From Cryptomeria japonica (taxonomy: Eukaryota > Streptophyta > Pinopsida > Cupressales > Cupressaceae): a stretch of 64,000 nt of DNA. Below are positions 21,890 through 33,390 of this stretch, piece after piece. The DNA is taken from the NCBI RefSeq assembly GCF_030272615.1, contig NC_081409.1, positions 205,093,364 through 205,157,363 of the forward strand, given 5' to 3'. How positions within the stretch are numbered: the first letter of the stretch is position 1; every line of letters starts with the position of its first letter. The notes below the pieces were generated by a model. It saw nothing but the letters and a program-made list of their open reading frames with translations. It did not search any database and was not told the DNA's origin. The position numbers and the translations under genes are program-made.

Positions 21890-22290
21890 CCAATTCCATT
21901 CTGGGCACTTTCTGGTGAGCTATGTTCTCTTTAGAAAATTGGGCCGAAATAAAACTTCAGCCATTGATCTACGATCATCGAATGGTTTAAAATCATTGAT
22001 AGATTTTAGGTATGTGTCACCCTTCACGTGTCAAAGAGGTCGCACTTATTGATACATCGTGCAAAGTCCGAACTCAATGTATTATGTGATGTGATGTGAT
22101 GTGCCTTCACTGCCTTGTCTATTAATGACAATGAATTATATATTGTACCATAAATAACAAAATATTCGCCAAAACAAATTAAATAATTTTCAAGCGGTGG
22201 GAAAAAATCGCCAATACATTTAAATAATTTTCAAGCGGTGGATAAAAATCGCCAATACATTTAAATAATTTTTCCTTCGGAGTAAAATTT
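21890..22290. repeat. Decayed composite-repeat relative and 44-bp repeats
   Basis: Near 21,890-21,985 a block with CCATTCTGGGCA, GGGCCGAAAT and CCATTGATCT words resembles one unit of the 433-bp repeat at 10.8-12.3 kb. From about 22,165 the word ATTTTCAAGCGGTGG with AAATCGCCAATACATT repeats at a step of about 44 bp (two to three copies). The stretch to 22,530 is AT-rich with no gene. Confidence 0.5.
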
Positions 22291-22551
22291 TTCGCTCATA
22301 CAATTATATATTTGTTCCTTTTAACAAAAAATATTCGCCTCCCACAATAAATATTTTCCTCATAGAACAAGGTATTATTCGCCAAAAATTTATGGAATTT
22401 TCGTACCCTAGAAAAAAAATTGCCAATACAAAATAATTTTTTCCCCATTTAAATTTTTTTTTGCCATCGATATGAAAATTTCCCCTCGAAAATAATGTTT
22501 GATTCACCAGGATTTTACACAGTTGCCCGGGGGGGGTTTCTTAAAGTTATC

Positions 22552-22971
22552 CCTACTTGTCATGTTTTTCTGGGTAGACCTTAGCAATATGATAAAGGAG
22601 CTATCTATGATTGTAGAAGAAACCTAATCATTATTGAGAGAGATGGCCAAAAGTTTACTTTGACTTATTTTAAGGAGAAAGAGGATGAAGTGAAGAACTT
22701 GAGTCTTGTGAAGAGTTGCAGTGCTGAGAATAAGGATGCAAAGGTGATAGAGGATGGTGGCATGGATTTGAAGAAGAGTCTTGTGGATGGGTTTGTTAGC
22801 AAGATGGTACCAGATGGAAGTGAAGTTAGAGTTGTAGTAGAAGATAAGATGAGTTTTGGTGGAAGGGATGGATCAAATTTGTGGAGGAAAGAGAGTGGTA
22901 ATAAGAGAAAATGTGCAGGTAAGAAGCAAGGAAAAAGGGGAGGAGCAAAAGACATTGGGAAGTTCAGCTGA
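22552..22971 (+). pseudogene. Ty3/gypsy protease-end fragment
   Basis: Frame reading ...LLGRPWQYD (about 22,568-22,594) continues as KGAIYDCRRNLIIIERDGQ and then TYFKEKEDEVKNL. The LLGRPWQYD motif marks the end of the retropepsin domain in plant Ty3/gypsy polyproteins. The following lysine-rich linker ends at TGA 22,969-22,971. The upstream protease active site and the downstream reverse transcriptase are absent. The reading frame through 22,660-22,971 is open. Confidence 0.65.
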
Positions 22972-22974
22972 GTT

Positions 22975-24190
22975 ACCGAAAGGGGTAAGGAGGAAGAAAT
23001 TTGTAGACAAACAAGACATTTGGATCATAAATGAGCATGAGGTCTATATTCTGAATCCTTTTCGATGTTCATGAGTTGACTCTCATGGAACATCTTTTTC
23101 TACCTGGGGTGTCTGATGCAGGAGCATCCCCGGTTGATGAGCAATCTTGCATCAACCAAAAATATATTTGTTTTTAGTTTGTTCTTGTTCTGTGTTGCAA
23201 TTTCTATGTTACTTCTATTATTCTCCGGTAGTTGTTCCTTTTTTTTTGTTGTGGATCAAATTCTTGGCTTCCAAATGTGTTCTTATTCCTTGTTCTAGAT
23301 TTCCAATTCATTTGGACTCTTTTCAGCAAGTTATTGATTTTAGATTTGCCATTTCTTGGTTCCCGGAGCAATTTTGAGCTTAACTGTTAGTTGGAGATTT
23401 CTTCTCTTGCAGAGTGATTTCTTGACTTGTAGATCTAATTGGCACCACATACGATGTTCCTAGGTCCTTGTTCTACCTTCCTTGGTGGTCCACACTTCAT
23501 TATTGTCTTTGGTGGAGGTAATCTTCATATTTTGGGTCTAACCTATCTTACACATTTCATCTTCTTGTCTCTAGAGAATGTGATCTTTTGTGGCTGACCC
23601 AGATGTGTTTCGGATGCTATTTATATTGTTGTAATTGATCCTTAGGAAAAAGAGGGAGAGATTGTATGAGGATGATTTCATGTTATGTAATTTGGATACC
23701 TCTTAGAGGTCCGAATGGATTGTAATTTGGAATGTAAGTTGTTTTAGGCCTATAAGCTTGTTTTTACATCAGATGTTGCCAATTGGTTTATGGTGAATCC
23801 ATGATGTTGCAGATGTCTGAATTAAAATTTTCTCTATGTTTTGTTGTTGCTTCCATTGTTTTACTCTTGTTGCATGGTCCCAACTATTCTCTTTGAGGAC
23901 CCTCCTACCATGACTGCATCTCTAAAGAAGGATTGAAGGATATTGAAGGAGTGTAGAAAATGTAGGATACAAACAAAGAAAGTTTAGAACAGATATTAGA
24001 CAATAAGGAGAAAACTTATGATGTTCTTGAGTTGACTACAACTAGTCAGGTTCAAAGACAAGATGAAAATAAGAAGGGTAATTTTCAGATGGATTGGGTT
24101 CATCAACAGAAGTCAGGTCAACCAAAAGAAAATAAGGAAATGTGTCTCGAGATGTCTTTGAAATTGACACTCCAATGACTCATATTTCCT
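22975..24190. other. Noncoding retroelement-like debris
   Basis: Follows the gypsy fragment. A purine tract GAAAAAGAGGGAGAGATTG lies near 23,645-23,663, and GTCTGATGCAGGAGCATC near 23,111. Both resemble parts seen beside gypsy LTRs, but I could not pair any two LTRs. From 23,900 the text resembles the 5' part of a LINE (see the next entries). Confidence 0.35.
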
Positions 24191-24192
24191 CA

Positions 24193-24606
24193 TTAAATGT
24201 TGATGGCAAGTTTAATGCTATAGAACAACCAAGAATTAAGGTGGGCCTAAAATATCTCAACTAGAAGAAAATAAGAAAATGTGCCCCCAAATGTCTTTCA
24301 AATTGACACTCCAATGACTCATATTTTCCTCCTTAACTGTTGATGGTTAGTTTAATCCTATAGAACAACCAAGAATTAAGGTTTTTCTTCTATCCCATCT
24401 TAAATGTTGATGGCAAGTTTAATGCTGTAGAACAACCAAGAATTAAGGTGGGCCTAAAATATCTCAACTAGAAGAAAATAAGAAAATGTGCCCCCAAATG
24501 TCTTTCAAATTGACACTCCAATGACTCATATTTTCCTCCTTAACTGTTGATGGTTAGTTTAATCCTATAGAACAACCAAGAATTAAGGTTTTTCTTCTAT
24601 CCCATC
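24193..24606. repeat. 207-bp tandem duplication
   Basis: TTAAATGTTGATGGCAAGTT starts at 24,193 and 24,400, and the two units agree almost completely to CTATCCCATC. The step of 207 is a multiple of three. A shorter internal echo (GTTGATGG...GAACAACCAAGAATTAAGG) shows that each unit itself arose from an older duplication of about 100 bp. Confidence 0.85.
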
Positions 24607-24890
24607 CCAAACAAAAAAAATTGGTTTGGAGGAAGATGACTCAAAGACAAAATGGAATTAGGATGTCGAAAACCTAAAAAGGAAAAGAAAGCAAATGTTG
24701 GAGGAGAAGGTAAGTCGGGTTTCCCTTCTCAAAAATAAAAATGAAATAGGGATATTTCTAAATAAATTTCTTGTGGGAGGCAAATAACTTTGGACAACCT
24801 CTTTGAATTAGAAAATAAAAATGTAATTTGGGGCATGTCTCCCTTTTGGGAGGACCTTCTGCTAGCTCTAGGTGGACCTGTGCTTTAGCG

Positions 24891-25110
24891 TACTTCTTGT
24901 CTTGTGAACATCCTTTCATGGAACATTAGAGGGATATATAGCCCTATCAAATAGCATATTTTGAAGTATACCTTATTTTATTCATTTAGGAGACCAAGAT
25001 GAAAGGAGTCTTCAAGAATACTACTAAAAACTTCTGGCCAACTACTCATTTGTGTGTTAGTGATGCTGAAGGTGATTCTGGAGGTTTGGAAATCCTTTGG
25101 AACCCTTCTA
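24891..25110 (+). pseudogene. LINE endonuclease start fragment
   Basis: NILSWNIRG at 24,907-24,933 is the usual first motif of the plant L1 LINE endonuclease. It is followed after stops and shifts by an ETKM word near 24,993 and a GGLEILWNP-like stretch near 25,084-25,110. The rest of the ORF is missing: at about 25,112 the sequence changes to a palindrome-bearing block (25,115-25,145). It is on the opposite strand from the long LINE at 38-44 kb. Confidence 0.6.
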
Positions 25111-25809
25111 TGCTAGGACTAGGGTGCCTAGGGTGCCCTAGTCCTGTCAATCCAGATTCAGAATGAGATAGATGCTCGATCATGAGTTGAATGTGCAGAT
25201 TTTAAGAGGGTAGGATAAACATCAAAGCATGCATTCAACATTAGAGGTCAGAACACCAAGGTGAGGGATAGGCAAGGCTGAAATTGTATAGGGATACAAT
25301 TTATGATGCTACAATTTTAAATATCAATATTTTGAGATGTATGATGGTTTATGTGCAATGATTAATTTTTATGTTATCTTTCTTTTGTGTGCATGTGGTA
25401 ACTATTTTTGAATGTTTAATTTATTCTTGATGCGACAAGCTCTTTGATTTAAAGGATTTTTATTTCTCTGTTGATATTTCACACCATGTTCTGAAATACC
25501 ATTTTGAGATTCATCTTTATACGCATTAGATACCTCAATGTTATTTATTTAATTTTTTGGATAAGTGTTGGATTCATTTCTTGAATTCTAGTCAAAATCA
25601 GGTTACCATTGTTTTATTGTTTGAAAAATAAAAGTTGATCTTATAAGGGAGTTGTACCTCTAAAATTTAGAGGGAAGTTGATAATTATATAACTTACCCA
25701 ATTGTTGGTGGTGATAGTCTTTATTAATAAGGCTAATATGTTAACCAACAAGCAATATGGCTAACTATTTTTTTTCATTTTTTTATATATGAAATTGAAG
25801 CTCATTATA

Positions 25810-26138
25810 TGTTCGAGTTATCTTTTATTAGCTAATAAATATATATTTAATTATTAGTCTATCATACTCTATGCTTAAGCTAAACTTAGGAATTTTATAA
25901 TTCTTTAGGGTTTTCACCTTTAGGGTTTCAAGTATCCTTTTATAAGGATTCTCTCTTTGTATTTTCATAACAACTATAATTATTGAATTGCATTCTTGTT
26001 GCACAATCAATATGACTCCTCTTTTCTGGATCTCTGAATTTTGGCCTCCATAGCTTTTTCGCTTCTCTCCTTCTATGACAGGTTTGCATGCAGGTGATCT
26101 TTGGGAGCTGTAGAGTTGATTTTTCCTCAACTCCAATA
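25810..26138 (+). repeat. Left LTR of the small element
   Basis: 329 bp, about 90 percent or more identical by eye to 28,054-28,382. Contains AGGGTTTTCACCTTTAGGGT and CTTTTATAAGGATTCTC, which are shared. Confidence 0.9.
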
Positions 26139-28053
26139 TGGTATCAGAGCTCCACATCTGCATGTCCCTATTCTCTTCATGAGTGATTTTGGGCCTTGTT
26201 CTTCAGATCTGTGTATTCTGGGGGTAGCTGATTTTTTGGTACATTTTGGTGCCAAAAGGACCTCATGGTTGGATTCGGGAGGCCATTTCCATAAATTTTG
26301 ATATAAAATTTGACATATTTTGGTGTCAGGTGTTCTAGAGGCAAAAAAATACTAAGCCCAGGCCATACGACAAAAGGCAGGAGACGATTTTTTTAAAGAA
26401 GGGCATATTTTTTGGGTACCCATAGGGTACAACCCTGCAGGCCCCTTGTCCCTTGCCATGCAGGTGTGGCCTCTAGGTGGTACCCGCCAACCACAGCGGT
26501 TTCTTTTTGCACCCAGAAACCCCGCCACTCCTGCTAGCCAGTCGTCGGCCGCTAGCCGCTCCTGCACCACTCCCCCACCGGCCTATTTCCGACCCCTCCT
26601 TTGTTTTCCCGCAATCGGGAGTTTTTGCCGAGCACCAGTTTTTTTTGCCAGTGAGTTTTTCCAGGCAGATTTATTTTTGGGTGGTGAGGGCCATACGACC
26701 GTCAAATTTATGCTCACAGATCGATGATGTCAGCAATGTGTAGGCTACGTTCAGGTCTCTTATGGGCCCATCCGGATCACCTTTAGTCTTTTGGCCATAT
26801 CTTGGGCATACAGAGGCATTTTTCAACAAATCTTATATCGTCTGAAATCTCTTTCCGAGATCTATCCAAATCTAGAGGTTTGAACTTTTGATTTTTCTTT
26901 TTGGATGACTTTTTTTTGTCAAAATCAAAGGTTCATTTTTGCACTCTAGGAGACATAACTTGAGCATCCAAACTCTATTTTTTGAAAACTTTATATTGTT
27001 GGAAAGCTTGTTCTGTGTTCTTTGCATTCATATGATTTTTATTTCTGGATTCTTCTCCAAGTATATTTTATTCATTTTTTTTCTTTTCATCATTATGGTT
27101 AATATCTTGGATGTTTCAAGTCTTGGGATCTCTTTCTTTGAGTAGGATGTCTCGTCTTTGGTTGTTCTTTCTATTTCCAGTCTTTTGTCTCTTCTGATCA
27201 TTGTATCATTTTACTTATACAAACACACTGAGATAAAGTGCCACTATGCATTGTATACTTGGGATCTTTCACATCTTGTGCCTTATTATATATGCAGTAC
27301 ATTATAAAGTGCCATGGGGGGTCGATGTTTACCTTTGTTTTCCATCTACCCTTTTCATGTGAGTGTTCCTTCCACGATATTAGCCTCATGATGTCAGTCA
27401 AGTGAGTGTTCCTTGCATGACACTATGTACTTTTCTTTGCACCTTCGATGTTCCTGGTTCTTCATCCTATAGTTCTTGTTGGCCGTTCTTTTTAGTGTAC
27501 CTGTCCCTCTCCCTTTTCAACATGTTATGGGGAGGTTTGTCTTGTTGTTCTAATGCTTCCTTGGTTCAATTGATCAACTCTTCAGGCTTTGGTGTTTCAT
27601 GCCATCTATATCTTCGAGTTTAGTTGTTCTCCTTTGTTTTCCATCTCATTTGAGTAGTGTCATTTGAGGGCACTCATGCAGATTATAGTCTTTTGTACCT
27701 GGTTATCTTCTATTTCAGAGGAGGTTCTTCAAATTAGCATTTACTCTTTGACAGTGTTTGTAGCTATTTCATGCTTCAGTGGTGTTCTTCATGCCCTTTC
27801 TTTGTTCCTATCTTTTGGAACACTCTTGTTTGAAGGCTTCTTAGTCCTTCACTTAGCTTTCATCTCTTCTTGGAGAGGATTTTTGTTCCCATAGGGTTTT
27901 CTCCTTTTTCCCCACTTTACAGAGATTTTATTGTACTTGGGTACCTCATCAGGCCTAGTTGTTGAGATCCATTGTTGCTTTCATGTATTGTTTACATGCC
28001 TTTTTAGTCCTTAGTTGTTTTTTAGCTACTCCCTAAGTTCATATTAAGGGGAG

Positions 28054-28382
28054 TGTTAGAGTTATCTTTTATTAGCTAAAAATTATTTATTTAATTATTA
28101 GTCTATTATCATCTATGCTTAAGCTTAACTTAGGAATCTTATAATTCTTCAGGGTTTTCACCTTTAGGGTTTCGAGCATCCTTTTATAAGGATTCTCTCT
28201 TTGTATTTTCATAACAACTGCAATTATTGAATTGCATTCTTGTTGCACATCTAATATGACTCCTCTTTTATGGATCTCTAAATTCTGGCCTCCATAGCTT
28301 TTTTGCTTCTCTCCTTCTATGACAAGTTTGCATGCAGGTGATCTTTGGGAGCTGTAGAGTTGATTTTTCCTCCACTCCAATA
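28054..28382 (+). repeat. Right LTR of the small element
   Basis: 329 bp partner of the left LTR, preceded by the polypurine tract and followed by TTATA. Confidence 0.9.
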
Positions 28383-28689
28383 TTATAAATAACAATGTTT
28401 AGTTTTCATATATTCAAATTTTTATATGTTTGGATTTTGTTTTCTATTTATTAAATAATCTATGAGGAAAATAATCCATAAACTTGAAATGTTAGGTATT
28501 TGTATATTTTAATAAATTTCAATTTTTTAATATGTGTGTGTACACACACACAATAAAAATAATTTTATGATTTGTTTAGTTCATATTATGTTTTTCGTAC
28601 ACAAAATGTTTCCAAGATAACAATTAGAGACAATAACAAATTAATATAAAAATGTTTTTAAAAAATTAAATACATCCTACACAAAAAGG

Positions 28690-29680
28690 TTCTCTTAGAA
28701 ACCTTAAAAAAGGAGGAGTGAAGACAATGTCTTGTGAGAGCTAACAACACAATTTTTTTTACAATAACAACCTAACTTCCATAAGCTTCAAACTTCATAA
28801 CGCGATTTTATGTAATTCTTAAAAAAAAATTGATAGCCCATTCATTTTATTCCATAAGCACTAATATTAGAAGAGATAAACTTCAAAACATACAATACAA
28901 ATCAATTTTTTCTTGCACTTATCACTATGAAGCTCAAACTAAATGACATGTTTCTTTGCCTTCAATTCTAGTCCCAACTCATATATGTCCCAAGTTAATT
29001 GTTAGTTAATTACCCTAGTTAATAAAGATGGTTGATATATTTCATAATCTGAATAGTAAACAATATGATTTAATTAATAAAAATATGTCACTTGAGTAGA
29101 TAGTGACATATGTAAAATGTTAACAACTATTGTAAATATATTGTTTGTTTCAAATAAATTTGTACCAAACACACAAGAAAATAAATATTCAAATATTTTT
29201 ATAAGTAAATTATCTCTTAAGATATTTCAAATTTTCTATTACATGATTATTAGGATCTCATTTTATAAGTTTTGAAATTTTATAACAATTTTTTTTTTTT
29301 TGGTAATTTGTCGAAGCAAAGAATTTAATAATAGTAGTATTATTATTGTGTGTTCATTTTAAAGTTGTTTAATGGTATAATATGTATCTAGACCATATAT
29401 CTATTTAGTATCATGGGGATGTGAACCTTAATCGATCAATTTCACAAATAATACTAAAAATTTATCCTTTAGAAGAAATCAATTTAAACCATGTTAAAAT
29501 ACATTTCATAGTTGTTTATTTATGAGATCTTGAATTTTTTTACCTATGAAAGTAGAACAGCTTTATTTTGAATGGCTCTAGATGTTAACTTCAAATACAA
29601 CATTGGTTACTCATGAAATCAGTAACATGATGGCTACAATATAGTTATGATGTTGTAGCTCTTATTCAGACATAAAAGAA
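28690..29680. other. AT-rich intergenic DNA, 3' side of the oxidase gene
   Basis: No genes or repeats recognised. It holds the region downstream of the oxidase stop codon, including AATAAA-like words on the minus strand that could serve in polyadenylation. I could not choose one. Confidence 0.5.
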
Positions 29681-29687
29681 CACCTTC

Positions 29688-31714
29688 TCAATTGAACTTG
29701 GTGTTCCTACAAACACGAGCATACTCCCACACTCTCCCTGGCTTGCAGAGAAACCCTTTGTTTGGAGCACAATGCCTATCTTCTCTACATTTACACATCT
29801 TGTCCAATGCACATCCATCTCTCAACTCCTCCACACCTTTCCCTCCAATTCCAAGCAAACCATCTGTCCAATCATTAGAAAACACTCCCTTCGGATCAAA
29901 CCTCTCCTTCACCTTCAAAAATCCTTCCAAGTTCACCGTCCGTTTTGCCAACCCTCCAAATAAGTGACCTCCAGACTTTCCCCAATGTAGACCCCCTCCA
30001 TACTTCTCAATCACCATCTGCTCTATCTCTTGATACACATCTTCATTCCATTTGGGCATACCAGCCTCCCTTGGTCGATGAGTTGTGAGCTCCATTGTGA
30101 CCTGATCCCTAGAAGGTCCAAGGTATGCCTGGGACTTCTTAATAGACCTCATAACTATTGTACTTTGGTCACACATCCTTTGGGGATTCAAATCTCTTAT
30201 TTTCTTCATATCCACAATGGCTTCTCGGAGTCGAGACATAGGCACTCTCAGTTCCACATCAAAGAACAAAGAGGAGTGCACGCGACGGTCCCATGTACAT
30301 GTGGTCTCATTCTTATCCAAAATTTGAGTTGGAGTACAGCTCTTATCAATTTGTTTAGAAACTTGCTCACATTTACCACCTGTCTGCATGCGATGATTGA
30401 AACCTACCACTGGGTAACCTGTGAAGCGTTTCCCATCATTCAAAAACCCAAGCCCATTCGCTGCAGATTGAATTGTTCGATTTCCCACAAGGTTGCAAAT
30501 TGCATCCACGTCTGCTTTTGCCTGGATTGCATCGACTGAAAGCCAATGACATACCAATTAATTAGTTCATCGATATGAATTATTGAGATGGGTTATAACC
30601 ATCATCAGAAGTGTGATTCGAAACATTATGCAAAAAAGTTTTACATAATTGAATACAGAAGATTCAGAAGCATATATGAAAAATGAAAAATACTATTTGA
30701 CAATAAGTAATTAGCTATTATTTGAAATATTGATAGATTGAGATTGGTTTTTATAGAAAAGGTGGTCAATGATTCTTAATGAAAGCACTCACATTGATAA
30801 GCACTTGATTCAATGTCAACGACTCTGCTGGGAGTACCAAGGAATGAGTTAATGCCGTCTCCTGCAACATCAACAGAAACGCGATCGCTGGCGAAGAAAA
30901 GGGCCTTCCGGTGTGAAGGAAGCCAATATATATCACCATATGTATGAGCTCTGAGAAAACGTTCAGCTTCATTTTCCAGATCGTAATCATCTTTCACTGA
31001 GACGGAAACCGATCTTTTAAACATGGGCTCCAAAGCGAATGTGATCTCTGAAATCGCTCCCAGCGTTCCAAGACCCAATTTTGCGGCCTTGAGATCTTCA
31101 TCTGCTTCTGTCAGAGATATGATCTTTGCATAGCCCTCGGAAGGAGACGCAGGCACTATAATTCTCATTCCCAGCACGTACTCATAAACTGCACTACCTT
31201 TCCCTTTGAGGCCACTGCCATGGGCTCCGGTGGAAATAACTCCGGCTGCAGAAACTCCATTAATGTAAGTCATGGTGGGAAGAGCGAGGCCATGCTTTGC
31301 AGCTGCTTCAATCACATCTCTCATGATCGTTCCGGATTGGACAGTGATTGTCATGGCCTTTTTGTTCACTTCAATGATGGAGTCATAATTTTGGGTCGAA
31401 ATGATGAGTCCTTGGCTCTCCACACAGACGAGCATTGAGAGGCTGTGAGCATGTCTGCTCACCACTCTGATCTTCTGATTGTTTTGAACAGCGTGGGCAA
31501 CAGCATGGAAGAGTTGGGATTCTGAAGTGGGCAATGCCACACTGGCCGCCTTGCAAATGGATCGGTCCTCCCATATGCCCAGGTAATTCAATATTTCACA
31601 TGCATGGCTTTTGCATTCCAGGGATGGAGCAGGTGGGCACGCTCCATTTTCTGTGTCTGTGCACAAAACTGGGGTGAAAAACAGGATGAACACAATCAAA
31701 AAGCGAATCGTCAT
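29688..31714 (-). CDS. L-gulono-1,4-lactone oxidase/dehydrogenase-like protein
   Basis: Two exons, 31,714-30,793 and 30,535-29,688, are joined in phase (CAA-T/TC, giving ...SSAYQFDAIQ). The 257-bp intron has GT at 30,792 (GTGAGT) and AG at 30,537-30,536 (TTTCAG). The product is 589 aa, the usual length for plant GULLO proteins. Residues 1-18 form a signal peptide, so the enzyme should enter the secretory pathway. The N-terminal half is a PCMH-type FAD-binding domain (VVSRHAHSL near 83-91, YINGVSAAGVISTGAHGSG near 150-168, GLGTLGAISEITF near 213-226). The C-terminal half is the aldonolactone oxidase domain, with HWGKS at 491-495 and the Cys-rich tail typical of the plant group. The family oxidises L-gulonolactone to ascorbate; the exact substrate is not shown by sequence. 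No stop or frameshift interrupts it. Confidence 0.93.
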
Positions 31715-31761
31715 GTTTATGAAGACAAGTTGGGTTTACTCTCACATGACTCCACCAATGT

Positions 31762-31771
31762 GTTTATATAT
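31762..31771 (-). promoter_or_regulatory. TATA box of the oxidase gene
   Basis: TATATATAAA on the minus strand, about 50 bases before the ATG at 31,714, so the leader would be only about 20-25 bases. The same box occurs 700 bases upstream (32,462-32,471) in the duplicated promoter. Confidence 0.55.
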
Positions 31772-32129
31772 ACATTATGCGAAGGTGAGTGCCTTCCTTG
31801 CTGAACACTCTTCTTCCTCAAATCATGTGTGGAGATTTAAGTCTGCAAATTGCCTTGTTAAACACTCTTCTTCCTCGCTTAGCTCGTGGGGATAGAAGTC
31901 AAATAATTTTAAAAAACAAATTAAATTAGCTTTTATCTGATGTCTTTTATCTGATGTCTTTTATCTGATGTCTTTTATCTGATCTGACCTATTCTATCTG
32001 ATCTGATGAGATCAATCTAGCGTAGGGTAGTTTGAATAATGGAAGAGTAGAGAATAAGAAATACAGCTTAAAGAGTGAGCGACGGGATTTCGTGGAAGTA
32101 GTTAGAGAAGCTTCTGAATATCCAAGAAG

Positions 32130-33390
32130 ACTAGGACAAGGATGACGCACTAAAATAATAGAGTACTTGATGAATTTCAGCTTTGGCACTTAAGAATTGA
32201 CTTGGATATGGATGATCTACTAAAATAATCTAATGTTTCATAAATTTTAGTTTTTGCGCTTAAGAATGGATTTGAATATAGATGGTCTACTAAAACAATC
32301 CAATACTTCATGAATTTTAGTTTTGGCAATTAAGAATGAATTTTAGTTTTCTGTGTCTGTGCACAAAACTGGGGTGAAAAACAGGATGAACACAAGCAAA
32401 ATGCGAATCGTCATGTTTATGAAGACAAGTTGGGTTTATTCTCACAGGACTCCACCAATGTGTTTATATATACATTATGCGAAAGTGGGTGCCTTCCTTG
32501 CTAAACACTCTTTCTTCTTCCTCAAATCATGTGTGGAGATTGAAGTCTGCAAATTGCCTTGTCAAACACTCTTCTTCCTCGCTTCTCTCGTGGGGATAGA
32601 AGTCAAATAATTTTAAAAAACAAATTAAATTAGCTTTTATCTGATGTCTTCTATCCGATCTGACCTCTTCTATCTGATCTGACCAGATCAATCTAGCGTA
32701 GGGTAGTTTGAATAATGGAAGAGTAGAGAATAAGAAATACAGCTTAAAGAGTGATTGGCGGGATTTCGTGCAAGTAGTTAGAGAAGCTCTGAATATGCAA
32801 GAAGACTAGGACATGGATGACGTACTAAAATAATAGAATACTTGATGAATTTTAGCTTTGGGATTTAAGAATGGATTTGGATATGGATGACTTATTGAAA
32901 TAATCCAATGCTTGATGAATTTTAGCTTTGGCATTTAAGAATGGATTTGGATATAGACGATCTATTAAAATAATTCAATGTTTGATGAATTTCAGCTTTG
33001 GCACTTAAGAACTGACTTGGATATGGATGATCTACTAAAATAATCTAATGTTTGATAAATTTTAGTTTTGGTGTTCAAGAATGGACTTGAATATGGATGG
33101 TCTACTAAAACAATCCAATACTTCATGAATTTTAGTTTTGGCAATTAAGAATGGACTTGGATATGGATGACTTATTAAAACAATCTAATCCTTGATGAGT
33201 TTTAGCTTTGGTACTCAAGAATGGACTTGGATATGGATGACTTGCTAATGTACTTCTAATGCTTGATGAATTTTCGCTTGGACACTTAAGAATGGACTTG
33301 GATATGGATGACCTACTAAAATAATCCAATGCTTGATGAATTTTAGCTTTGGCACTTAAGAATGAACTTGATTTCAAGTATTCAAGCAAT
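32130..33390. repeat. 70-bp minisatellite upstream of the oxidase gene
   Basis: Units contain TGATGAATTTTAGCTTTGGC, CTTAAGAATGGACTTGGATATGG-like and ACTAAAATAATCCAATG words. The TTAAGA anchors at 32,865, 32,935 and 33,005 give a 70-bp step, which continues to about 33,370. Three more units (about 32,150-32,345) lie in the first half of the promoter duplication. The array is not coding. Confidence 0.85.
32343..32414 (-). pseudogene. Truncated oxidase 5' end: signal peptide only
   Basis: Minus-strand ATG at 32,414 opens a frame of 23 codons, MTIRILLVFILFFTPVLCTD plus three residues. It copies the signal peptide of the downstream oxidase and then meets TAA where the duplication ends. It keeps its own TATA box. 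If transcribed, the RNA would read on toward the intact gene. A function is unproven; it may be only a by-product of the duplication. Confidence 0.7.

Larger units (their letters stand above)
25810..28382 (+). mobile_element. Small non-autonomous LTR element (LARD/TRIM-like)
   Basis: Two LTRs of 329 bp (25,810-26,138 and 28,054-28,382) flank a 1.9-kb interior. They start TGTT(A/C)GAGTTATC and end CTCCAATA, so the 3' end is TA rather than the usual CA. The primer site TGGTATCAGAGC follows directly (26,139-26,150). A polypurine tract AAGGGGAG precedes the right LTR (28,046-28,053). TTATA flanks both sides (25,805-25,809 and 28,383-28,387). The interior has only short open frames, none with gag or pol motifs, so it depends on another element. 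The paralogous region at 37.2 kb is an empty site. Confidence 0.88.
25312..28680. repeat. Segmental duplication, copy 1 (with LTR insertion)
   Basis: From ATATTTTGAGATGTATGATGG onward this matches 36,690-38,170 through many shared words (ATTAGATACCTCAATGTTATTTATT, TAGAGGGAAGTTGATAA, AACCAACAAGCAATATG, CCATAAACTTGAAATGTTAGG). The match is interrupted at 25,805-28,387 by the small LTR element, which copy 2 lacks. No coding content is visible. Confidence 0.8.
31648..33047. repeat. 700-bp tandem duplication of the oxidase promoter
   Basis: The block 31,648-32,347 recurs at 32,348 onward with an offset of exactly 700 at several anchors (CTGTGTCTGTGCACAAAACT at 31,651 and 32,351; the ATG at 31,714 and 32,414). 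Each copy holds the first 22-23 codons, the leader, the TATA box, GATCTGA-type words and the start of the 70-bp repeat array. The copy 1 end and copy 2 start meet at a TTTTAG/TTTTCTG junction inside the minisatellite. Confidence 0.88.

Noticed and set aside
26101-27894. Short frames in the small LTR element interior
   Set aside because: No gag or pol motif and no consistent frame. The 93- and 88-codon frames near 26,450-26,743 overlap each other in different frames.
29692-30539. Plus-strand frames of 63-169 codons opposite the oxidase exons
   Set aside because: They are shadows of the minus-strand coding sequence, which has domains, an intron and a signal peptide.
31604-32610. Plus-strand frames across the oxidase promoter duplication
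   Set aside because: They are antisense to the exon and promoter. The repeated peptide is explained by the 700-bp duplication.
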